Part shown: one piece after another, positions 1 to 7,778 of the stretch
How positions within the stretch are numbered: the stretch's first letter is position 1
Layout of the letters: the number at the start of each line of letters is the position of its first letter
Source of the DNA: Caulobacteraceae bacterium
GTDB taxonomy: Bacteria; Pseudomonadota; Alphaproteobacteria; Caulobacterales; Caulobacteraceae
Direction: 5' to 3'
DNA: 16,582 bases
Assembly (NCBI GenBank): GCA_013815405.1
Contig: JACDGF010000006.1
Span: forward strand, 1 to 16,582
Program-made: the position numbers and the translations under genes
Notes under the pieces: generated by a model
Told to the model about the DNA's origin: nothing
The model's input: the letters and a program-made list of their open reading frames with translations, nothing else
Databases searched by the model: none

Positions 1-1599
1 TGCCTCGAGGGTCTCGTAAGCCGGCAGCGTCAGAAATTCCTCGAACTCATTCGACAAGCTCATTTTGGAGAACAGGCGTGTCGCCTCGGCGAAGCGGCCG
101 TTCTCGAAAGCCATCGCCGGCAGAGTCGCTTTCAGCGCCGCCATTTCCTCGGCCAGCACCGTCTCGAACAGGCTCGGGGTCACGACCCGGCCATCGTCCA
201 GCGTCGCCTTTTGCCGGATCCACTGCCAGATCTGGGCGCGGCTGATCTCGGCCGTGGCGGCGTCCTCCATCAGATTGTAGAGCGGCACGGCGCCGCGGCC
301 GCGCAGCCAGGCTTCGATGTACTGGACGCCGACGCGGATGTTCTCGCGCAGCCCGTTTTCGGTGCGCGCGCCCTCGTGCACCTTGAGCATGTCCGCGCGT
401 GTGACGGCGACATCCTTGCGCGATTTTCCCAACTGGTTGGCGCTCGGCATGAGGCGGTCGAAGACGTCCATGGCCACCGCCACCAGATCCGGGTGGGCGA
501 CCCACGTGCCATCATGGCCGTCGCCGGCCTCGCGTTCCTTGTCGGCGCGCACCTTGGCGAAGGCCGCCTCATTGGCCGCCGCGTCGCCTTTGACCGGTAT
601 CTGAGCCGCCATGCCGCCCATGGCGAAGGCGCCGCGCCGATGACAGGTCCGGATCAGCTTGAGCGAATAAGCGCGCAGGAACGCCGCTCCCATCCCCATC
701 GACGCGCGATCCGGCGTAAGCGAGTCGGGCTGCCTGCCCAGGCGTTTGATGTAGGAGAAGATGTAGTCCCACCGCCCGCAATTGAGGCCGACGACATGGT
801 CACGAAGCTCATGGAGGATCTCGTCCATCTCGAAGGCGGCGGGCAGGGTCTCGATCAGCACGGTAGCCTTGATCGTTCCCTTCGGGATTCCGAGCGCCTC
901 CTGGGCGCGAACGAAGACATCGTTCCACAGCCTCGCCTCCAAATGGGACTCGAGCTTGGGGAGGTAGAAATAGGGGCCGGTCCCTTGCGCGAGTTGGGCC
1001 TTGGCGTTGTGGAAGAGATAGAGGCCGAAGTCGAACAGCGCGCCGGACATCGCCGCGCCGCCCACCCGAAGATGTCTCTCGGGTAGGTGCCAGCCGCGCG
1101 GGCGGACTATCAGCACCGCCGGCGTCTCGCCAAGGGCGTATGTTTTGCCGCTGGCCGGGTCGGTGAACCCCAGGGCGCCGGCCCAGCGATCCTTCAGATT
1201 GACCTGGCCGTCGATCAGATTGGCCCAGGTGGGCGACGTGGCGTCCTCGAAATCGGCCATGAACACCTTGGCGCCGGAGTTCAAGGCATTGATGATCATC
1301 TTGCGATCCACCGGGCCGGTGATCTCCACCCGGCGGTCTTGCAGGTCGGCGGGAATCGGCGCGACCCGCCAATCGCCCTCGCGCACCCCGTTCGTATCGT
1401 CGAGGAAATCCGGCCTCTCACCGGCGTCGAATCGCGATTGCCGCTCCAGCCGAGCAGCCAGCAGGGCGCGCCGGCGCTCGTCGAATCGATGATGGAGCCC
1501 GCCCAGAAAATCCAGGGCGTCGGGCGTAAGGATCTCTTTGGCGCGGCCCTCGATGGGGCCGAGGATTTCGATGGGGGAGAGAGTGGCTATGTCGGACAT
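1..1599 (-). CDS. aceB: malate synthase A, 3' end (stop codon) outside the window
   Basis: Condenses glyoxylate with acetyl-CoA to malate, the second step of the glyoxylate shunt, in the cytosol. Reading the minus strand from the ATG at 1599 gives 533 uninterrupted codons to the left edge. The family signature is complete at about residues 266-281 (RDHVVGLNCGRWDYIF), and a likely metal-binding segment, IETLPAAFEM, lies just before it. The visible C-terminus reads FLTLPAYETLEA. Malate synthases A usually end in a similar FLTLP-containing tail at about 530 residues, so probably only the stop codon or a few residues are missing. The start gives MSDIATLSPIEILGP. Its ribosome binding site is weak: the purine-rich AAGGGGAGGGAGG belongs to a repeat and lies too far upstream. 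The gene lies downstream of aceA on the same strand, separated by 174 bp that hold a repeat element. Identity is near certain; the start is likely. Confidence 0.96.
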   Translation of the reverse strand, partial: MSDIATLSPIEILGPIEGRAKEILTPDALDFLGGLHHRFDERRRALLAARLERQSRFDAGERPDFLDDTNGVREGDWRVAPIPADLQDRRVEITGPVDRKMIINALNSGAKVFMADFEDATSPTWANLIDGQVNLKDRWAGALGFTDPASGKTYALGETPAVLIVRPRGWHLPERHLRVGGAAMSGALFDFGLYLFHNAKAQLAQGTGPYFYLPKLESHLEARLWNDVFVRAQEALGIPKGTIKATVLIETLPAAFEMDEILHELRDHVVGLNCGRWDYIFSYIKRLGRQPDSLTPDRASMGMGAAFLRAYSLKLIRTCHRRGAFAMGGMAAQIPVKGDAAANEAAFAKVRADKEREAGDGHDGTWVAHPDLVAVAMDVFDRLMPSANQLGKSRKDVAVTRADMLKVHEGARTENGLRENIRVGVQYIEAWLRGRGAVPLYNLMEDAATAEISRAQIWQWIRQKATLDDGRVVTPSLFETVLAEEMAALKATLPAMAFENGRFAEATRLFSKMSLSNEFEEFLTLPAYETLEA

Positions 1600-1615
1600 G
1601 GGCTGGTCTTTCTGG

Positions 1616-1759
1616 CCTCCCTCCCCTTTATGGGGACGGGCAGGCCGCGTAGCGGCCAGGGTGGGTCAGTATGATAGATTTCTGGCGTCGCGGATGATCG
1701 AGACTTCTCCACACCGCCAATGCTTCGCATCGTCTGCCCTCCCTAGAAGGGGAGGGAGG
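1616..1759. repeat. palindrome-rich intergenic repeat element with 13-bp inverted ends
   Basis: The 174-bp gap between aceA and aceB is almost filled by one structured block. Its ends are a perfect 13-bp inverted repeat, CCTCCCTCCCCTT (1616-1628) against AAGGGGAGGGAGG (1747-1759). Inside are four smaller palindromes: TCCCC/GGGGA (1622-1626, 1632-1636), GGCCGC-GTA-GCGGCC (1643-1657), ATGC-TTC-GCAT (1720-1730) and CCCTCCC-N6-GGGAGGG (1737-1756). I recall similar 'tgcttcgca' plus 'ccctcccc' blocks as dispersed intergenic repeats in Caulobacterales, but cannot search for copies here. The 7-bp hairpin nearest aceA starts about 18 nt after the aceA stop and could attenuate or terminate transcription, although no U-run follows it. 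Confidence 0.7.
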
Positions 1760-1773
1760 AAGAAAATCCAGCC

Positions 1774-3063
<1,290 letters not shown>

Positions 3064-3207
3064 ATTTTCCTATCCCGAGACCAGCGGCGTGTCGAACCCA
3101 CGGGATAGGGCAGACGGCGGGATCGGAAAAGTGGCAATCCGTCCTCGAAGGCATGGTTGTAACAATACTACCTTGTCATAGCTGTAAGATGATGACATCT
3201 CCGTTCA
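3064..3207. promoter_or_regulatory. divergent intergenic control region between aceA and its probable regulator
   Basis: These 144 bp must hold the promoters of both aceA (minus) and the XRE regulator (plus). I see a short perfect palindrome, TTGT-A-ACAA, at 3157-3165, a possible operator half-way between the two genes. The 9-bp inverted repeat at 3069-3109 is described separately. The segment 3150-3200 is clearly richer in A and T than the flanking genes, as expected for promoters, but I could not find a convincing -35/-10 pair in either direction. The TTGnnnCAA symmetry loosely recalls the TTTGCAAA-type sites reported for RamB/PrpR regulators; that resemblance is weak. Confidence 0.55.
3069..3109 (-). 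promoter_or_regulatory. perfect 9-bp stem enclosing the aceA ribosome binding site
   Basis: On the plus strand CCTATCCCG (3069-3077) is followed after 23 nt by its exact reverse complement CGGGATAGG (3101-3109). In the aceA transcript the downstream arm, CGGGATAGG, contains the only plausible ribosome binding site and ends five bases before the ATG at 3063. Folding would hide that site. The same symmetry could equally be a DNA operator with widely spaced half-sites. Confidence 0.55.
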
Positions 3208-4641
3208 ATGGCTGCGGCGACCGAACGCAAACTCTTTCTCGGCGTGCGCCTCAAGCGCATCCGCAGGGATCTTGGCCTCACCCAAACCCGCATGGCCGAG
3301 GATTTGGGAATCTCGCCTAGCTACCTCAATCATCTGGAGCGCAACCAGCGTCCGGTCACCGCCCAGATTCTCCTGCGCTTGGCGGAGACCTACGACATCG
3401 ACATTCGCGGCCTGTCCAGCGACAGTGACTCCGCCGGCGCGCGGGATCTTTCCGAAGTTCTGGCCGATCAGCTGTTTCGGGACCTGGGCATTCCCCGTCA
3501 CGAGGTGGACGAGGTGGCCCAGAACACCCCGGGCGTGGCCGACGCGATCGTGCGCCTCTACCGCGCCTACGCGGATCGCCGGCGACTGGCCGATCTGGGC
3601 GCCGGCGATCGCGGCGAGGCCGGCCAGGGCGGCTCCGCCGTCATGCCATCCGATTGGGTCCGCGACTTTATTCAGGGACAGCGAAACTTCTTTCCCGACC
3701 TTGATGAAAAGGGCGAGGCCCTGGCCGGTGAACTGGGCGCCGAACCCCAGGGATTCTTCGACGCCGCCCGCCGACGCCTGACCGACCGCCACGGCGTGCA
3801 GGTTCGGGTGACGCCGAGGGAGGTGCTGCCGGACTCGGTTCGCCGGTATGATCATCACCGCCGGCGCCTGATGCTTTCGGAACTGCTCGCGGGCCCCGGT
3901 CGATCCTTCGCGGTGGCCTATCAACTGGCCGTGCAGGAGCATGACGCCGACCTCGCCGCCTTGGTCGAGCGCGCCGCGCCGCCGGACGCTCCCACCGGCC
4001 GGCTGCTCAAGGTGTCGCTGGCCAACTATCTGGCCGCGGCGACCCTGATGCCTTACGAGGCGTTCCGTCAGGCATGCGAGGGCGCCGGCCATGACATCGA
4101 CCTCATTCGCACCCGCTTTGGAGCGAGTTTCGAACAGGTCTGCCACCGTATGACCACCTTGTCGCGGCCGACGGCGCGCGGAATTCCGTTCTTCATGCTG
4201 AGGGTCGATTCGGCCGGAAACATTTCCAAGCGATTCGCCGGCGCCGCGTTTCCTTTCTCGCGCTTCGGCGGGACCTGCCCGCGTTGGAAGATTCACGGCG
4301 CGTTTCGCTCGCCGGGGAAAATCCTGACCCAGATCGTCGAAACGCCCGACGGCAGGCGCTATTTCACCCTCGCCCGGACTGTCTGGCGGATCGCTTCGCC
4401 CTATGCCGAGGGGGACTCCGAACTGGCCGTCGGCCTCGGATGCGAACTGAAATACGCCTCGCGGCTGGTCTATGCGCGCGGCGTCGATCTGGCCGATCCC
4501 GCTGTCACCCAGATCGGGCCCGCCTGCCGGGTGTGCGAGCGCCCCGCCTGCCGTCAGCGCGCCGTCGAACCGGCTGGGCGGACCTTGACCGTGGACGACT
4601 TCACCAAGTCCATCTCACCCTATCCGTTCGCGGCCGGGTGA
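3208..4641 (+). CDS. XRE-family regulator of the RamB/ScfR (short-chain fatty acyl) type
   Basis: A 477-residue cytosolic DNA-binding regulator. Residues 13-66 form a Cro/C1-type helix-turn-helix (GLTQTRMAEDLGISPSYLNHLE). The middle (about 185-310) resembles the ImmA/IrrE (DUF955) metallopeptidase-like domain, but the zinc motif HExxH is absent; the matching place reads AYQLAVQ (237-243), so protease activity is unlikely. The C-terminal part (about 320-475) matches the DUF2083 domain of these regulators and carries a cysteine cluster, GPACRVCERPACRQRA (C440, C443, C448; C357 may join). Relatives such as RamB control aceA/aceB or propionyl/acyl-CoA metabolism, and here the gene diverges from aceA. 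An in-frame TGA lies just upstream, so ATG 3208 is the first possible ATG; no clear Shine-Dalgarno precedes it, so translation may be weak or leaderless. The effector is not visible from sequence. Confidence 0.9.
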   Translation: MAAATERKLFLGVRLKRIRRDLGLTQTRMAEDLGISPSYLNHLERNQRPVTAQILLRLAETYDIDIRGLSSDSDSAGARDLSEVLADQLFRDLGIPRHEVDEVAQNTPGVADAIVRLYRAYADRRRLADLGAGDRGEAGQGGSAVMPSDWVRDFIQGQRNFFPDLDEKGEALAGELGAEPQGFFDAARRRLTDRHGVQVRVTPREVLPDSVRRYDHHRRRLMLSELLAGPGRSFAVAYQLAVQEHDADLAALVERAAPPDAPTGRLLKVSLANYLAAATLMPYEAFRQACEGAGHDIDLIRTRFGASFEQVCHRMTTLSRPTARGIPFFMLRVDSAGNISKRFAGAAFPFSRFGGTCPRWKIHGAFRSPGKILTQIVETPDGRRYFTLARTVWRIASPYAEGDSELAVGLGCELKYASRLVYARGVDLADPAVTQIGPACRVCERPACRQRAVEPAGRTLTVDDFTKSISPYPFAAG

Positions 4642-4744
4642 TCCGTCGGAGCGCGCGGCGCGTCTCCGGGGCAACAGTGTGGAAATTGTTTGGTCGAATG
4701 GAGGCGGTGACCGGTTGACGCCCCCAAACGCATGGCTCAGGTTC

Positions 4745-4757
4745 CATGTCGAACATG
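4745..4757. promoter_or_regulatory. small inverted repeat upstream of the TonB-dependent receptor
   Basis: CATGT-CGA-ACATG is a perfect 5-bp inverted repeat with a 3-bp centre. It lies about 80 bp before the receptor start, in the 197-bp gap after the regulator gene. A possible -35 element, TTGACG, lies at 4715-4720, but no good -10 follows at the right distance. This could be an operator; it is short enough to be chance. Confidence 0.25.
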
Positions 4758-4838
4758 TGTTTGCGCGCCTTCAATCCGCGAACGATGCTCTCGCAGCTTA
4801 CGGGACCGGCCCGCGAGGCCGACCTGAGGGGAGGAACC

Positions 4839-7469
4839 ATGAACAAGCAAGTCCTGATGATGTCTTGCGCGCTTGGCGCGCTTCTGCTTTCGGGGAGGGG
4901 CGCCTTGGCCGCCGCCGCCGGCGCGGCCGACACCACGGCCCAGAGCGCGACGACTGTCGGCGAAGTGATCGTCACCGCCGAAAAACGCGCCGCGAACATC
5001 CAGGATGTGCCGGTCGCGGTTACCGCCTTCACCGCCCAGGACCGCAACCTCAAGGGCATCAACACCGTCCAGGACATGACCAATTTCGTGCCCGGGCTCA
5101 CCTATTCGAGCCAACTCGACCGGCCAGCGATCCGGGGCCTCGCGCGCAACAACAATATCTATACTTCGGATTCATCGGTGGCGGTCTATTACGACGACTT
5201 CTTCTCGCAATCGACCTTCCTCGTCGGCCGCGACGACATGTTGATCGATCAGGTGGAAGTCCTGCTGGGCCCGCAGGGAACGCTCTATGGCCGCAACGCC
5301 ATTGGCGGCCTGATCAACACCAAGTCCAAGCGCCCCACCGACACCTATTCGGGCGAGATTCGCGCCATCGTCGGCAACTATGGCTACACCAAGTTCGAGG
5401 GCACGGTCTCGGGACCGATCAACGACCATTTCAGCTTCCGGCTGAGCGCCGTCGACCTCAACCAGTCCCGCGGCTATTTCAACAATCTCGTCCCCGGCAA
5501 GCCCTCGGAAGGCGATCTTCGGCACGATCCCTATGTCGACGTCCAGCTTCAGTACAAGGACGACTCCAACGATATCTGGGTCGACGCCTATGACCTCACC
5601 TTCAACCACGATCGCGGCGGTCCGGGCGGGCTGCTTGGCACGCCCACGGTCGGCCACTACGACACGGCGCTGCAGACCGGAGGACAGCTGGTCTTCAACC
5701 CCAACTTCCCCTACGGCGGCGGCGCGGTGCCCGGCTCGGTGGTCGGTCAGATCGGCACCGACAACCCCGCCCTGGGCCGGATCCGCGACTTCGCCCACGA
5801 CCTGCCGACCAATATCGATCTGAGCGCGGCCTACACCGTCGTCGTCAACGCCGTCCACCATTTCGACGGGTTCGATCTGAAGTATGTCGGCGGCTACAGC
5901 CAGTACCACTATGATCTAAATACCAGCCTGTTCGGCAACGGCAATTCCCCGATCACCCAGTACCAGATCCCGCTAAGACCCGGCTCAATCTGCTCTTTCG
6001 TCCCGGGCTGTGTGCCGCTGACGGTCTTCCCGGTGCAGGACTTTTCTTACGAGACCCACACCGCCTGGTACAGCCACGAGCTGACCTTGTCGTCGACGAC
6101 CAACCGTCCGCTCCAATATATCGCCGGGGCCTATTTTTACAACGAGACAGACGATAACATAAATAGCGTGATCGAGCCTGATCAACCCCAACTCGCCAAT
6201 CCTGTCGGGGGACTGCCGAATCCTAACCGCTATTATTACTTCACCGAATATGAGGATCGCATCCGCAGCATGGCGGTCTATGGCCAGTTGGACTGGAAGA
6301 TTCTCCCGACGGTCAAGCTGACCGGAGGGCTGCGCTACACCTACGACAGCAAGTCGGCGTTGGAGCAGGCGCGGTACATCAACTTCCAGAATATTCCGGC
6401 CTTCGGACTGTTCGCGGACAATCTCGGCAGTCTCTTCCCCGCGATCGACGTCACCACGGCGCTCACCAGCACCGCGCCGGCCAAGGGCGTCACCTGCGCC
6501 ACCACCCTGCAGACCACTGGCCGGTTCGCCGGCGACGTCCAGCGCTGCCTGGGCGACCATTCCGACGCCCTCACCGGCACCGCCGGCATCGAGTGGACTC
6601 CCGATCGCGACACCCTGGTCTATGTGCGCTACAACCGCGGCTACAAGGCGTTCGCGCTCAACGCGGGCCTCGTCCACGCCGATCCGGAGGCGCTGCCCGA
6701 ACACGTCGACGACTTCGAAGGCGGCGTCAAGAAGACCTTCGGTCGCACCCTGACCGTCGACGCCGACGCCTTCTATTACGACTACAAAAACGACCAGGTT
6801 CCGCTCGTGTTCCCCAGCGCGGGCGGCATCAATCTCAGCCAGTTCTTCAACATCCCCAAGGCTGTTTCAGAGGGGGTCGAGCTGACCGCCAACTGGCGGC
6901 CGATCGAGAATCTGAGCCTCAGCCTGTCCTATGGCTTCGACCACACCAAGATCAAATCGACCTGCACCTTTGTGGGCGCCCAACCGGGAGATGGATGCTT
7001 CATCGACGGCCTCGACACGCACGCTATCCAGCCTGGCGCCCGCCCGGTCGGGCCCGTACAGTCGAGCGGCGCCTTCTTCCAGTCCGTCGACGGTAACCCC
7101 TTGCCGCAGGCGCCGGAAAACAAGGTGGCCTTCAACGGCACCTACACCTTTGTGTTCGACCCGGGCAACCTGACCTTCTCCGGCACCTACATCTGGAAGG
7201 ACAGGTCTTTCGCCTCGGTCTTCAACCGCACCTACTATGAGGCGCCCTCCTGGGATCAGGTGGATCTGCGCGCCACCTGGGCGGGAAGGAACGATCGTTA
7301 CGAAGTCGTCCTGTTCGTGAAAAACCTGTTCAATAGCCTGGGCTACGACGCGGCGGCCTTCGGCTATGATATCGACGCTCCGGTCGGTGGCGGCGGCCCG
7401 ACCGTCGCCCGTTCCTTCGACCTGACTCCCCCTCGGCTCTACGGCGGGGAACTGCACATCAAGTTCTAG
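4839..7469 (+). CDS. TonB-dependent outer-membrane receptor
   Basis: An 876-residue outer-membrane beta-barrel receptor for active uptake of a substrate I cannot identify, powered by TonB-ExbBD. A longer reading from 4746 exists, but ATG 4839 is preceded by a strong GGGGAGGAACC ribosome binding site and starts a clear signal peptide (MNKQVLMMSCALGALLLSG, cleavage likely after ALA near residue 25). A TonB-box-like EVIVTAEKR follows at about residues 43-51. The plug domain includes VPVAVTAFTAQD, IRGLARNNNIY and VEVLLGPQGTLYGRNAIGGLIN. The rest is a barrel ending in the typical C-terminal aromatic residue (GELHIKF). Three close cysteine pairs (385/391, 553/570, 709/720) probably form disulfides in extracellular loops. 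The gene lies 197 bp downstream of, and co-oriented with, the RamB-like regulator. Control by that regulator is possible but unproven. Confidence 0.95.
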   Translation: MNKQVLMMSCALGALLLSGRGALAAAAGAADTTAQSATTVGEVIVTAEKRAANIQDVPVAVTAFTAQDRNLKGINTVQDMTNFVPGLTYSSQLDRPAIRGLARNNNIYTSDSSVAVYYDDFFSQSTFLVGRDDMLIDQVEVLLGPQGTLYGRNAIGGLINTKSKRPTDTYSGEIRAIVGNYGYTKFEGTVSGPINDHFSFRLSAVDLNQSRGYFNNLVPGKPSEGDLRHDPYVDVQLQYKDDSNDIWVDAYDLTFNHDRGGPGGLLGTPTVGHYDTALQTGGQLVFNPNFPYGGGAVPGSVVGQIGTDNPALGRIRDFAHDLPTNIDLSAAYTVVVNAVHHFDGFDLKYVGGYSQYHYDLNTSLFGNGNSPITQYQIPLRPGSICSFVPGCVPLTVFPVQDFSYETHTAWYSHELTLSSTTNRPLQYIAGAYFYNETDDNINSVIEPDQPQLANPVGGLPNPNRYYYFTEYEDRIRSMAVYGQLDWKILPTVKLTGGLRYTYDSKSALEQARYINFQNIPAFGLFADNLGSLFPAIDVTTALTSTAPAKGVTCATTLQTTGRFAGDVQRCLGDHSDALTGTAGIEWTPDRDTLVYVRYNRGYKAFALNAGLVHADPEALPEHVDDFEGGVKKTFGRTLTVDADAFYYDYKNDQVPLVFPSAGGINLSQFFNIPKAVSEGVELTANWRPIENLSLSLSYGFDHTKIKSTCTFVGAQPGDGCFIDGLDTHAIQPGARPVGPVQSSGAFFQSVDGNPLPQAPENKVAFNGTYTFVFDPGNLTFSGTYIWKDRSFASVFNRTYYEAPSWDQVDLRATWAGRNDRYEVVLFVKNLFNSLGYDAAAFGYDIDAPVGGGGPTVARSFDLTPPRLYGGELHIKF

Positions 7470-7521
7470 AGCGGGATCAAGTTAGATTGGCTCGAGCGCG
7501 GCCTTCCCCTCTTTTCCGTCA

Positions 7522-7544
7522 CCCTCGGGCGTAAGTCCCGGGGG
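7522..7544. repeat. GC-rich hairpin downstream of the receptor gene
   Basis: CCCTCGGG (7522-7529) and CCCGGGGG (7537-7544) form an 8-bp stem with one G-T pair and a 7-nt loop. It lies about 50 bp after the receptor stop. No T-run follows, so it is not a classic intrinsic terminator. The pattern 'cgggc..gtcccg' resembles REP-type palindromes of alphaproteobacteria as I remember them. Confidence 0.45.
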
Positions 7545-7566
7545 CCTATAGTCGCCTTCCGGGGGG

Positions 7567-7632
7567 TGGCCGCGCCGGGCGCGGCCATGGCGGGCCGCGA
7601 GCTCATGGGTGGCCGGGACTGACGCCCGGCCA
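7567..7632. repeat. REP-like pair of near-perfect palindromes
   Basis: Two strong hairpins sit side by side. TGGCCGCGCC (7567-7576) pairs perfectly with GGCGCGGCCA (7578-7587) around a single base. TGGCCGGG (7610-7617) pairs perfectly with CCCGGCCA (7625-7632) around a 7-base loop. Read on the minus strand the second unit gives CGTCATGGCCGGGCG and then CCCGGCCACCC, closely like a palindrome I recall as widely dispersed in alphaproteobacterial intergenic regions. It may stabilise the 3' end of the receptor transcript or mark a terminator region. The rest of the 309-bp gap (7470-7778) holds only the first hairpin and the MATE promoter. Confidence 0.55.
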
Positions 7633-7705
7633 TGACGGATTCGAAAAAGAGTAATTCATCTTGAACGGATCATCCTCTAGGCATTCCCATGGGCGCCGCC
7701 CTGGA

Positions 7706-7733
7706 TTGAACAAGACGCCGCGCCTTCTATAAG
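7706..7733 (+). promoter_or_regulatory. sigma70-type promoter for the MATE transporter gene
   Basis: TTGAAC (7706-7711) and TATAAG (7728-7733) are separated by 16 bp, close to the housekeeping consensus. Transcription would start near 7740, leaving a leader of about 40 nt before the ATG at 7779. Confidence 0.55.
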
Positions 7734-7778
7734 GAAAGTGGTCGCGCCCTTGGCGCCCGCCGCTCTCCGGGGCCGATC

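Noticed and set aside
211..1674. Two consecutive plus-strand open frames opposite aceB
   Set aside because: The minus strand encodes an intact malate synthase with its signature motif throughout; the plus frames are shadows.
3205..4296. Long minus-strand open frame (363 codons) opposite the XRE regulator
   Set aside because: It mirrors the regulator in a high-GC gene; its product is low-complexity Arg/Gly/Ala/Val sequence without motifs, while the plus strand encodes a clear HTH regulator.
4746..4838. Upstream in-frame start for the TonB-dependent receptor (31 more residues)
   Set aside because: It would put a non-hydrophobic extension before an evident signal peptide, and it lacks the strong ribosome binding site found at 4839.
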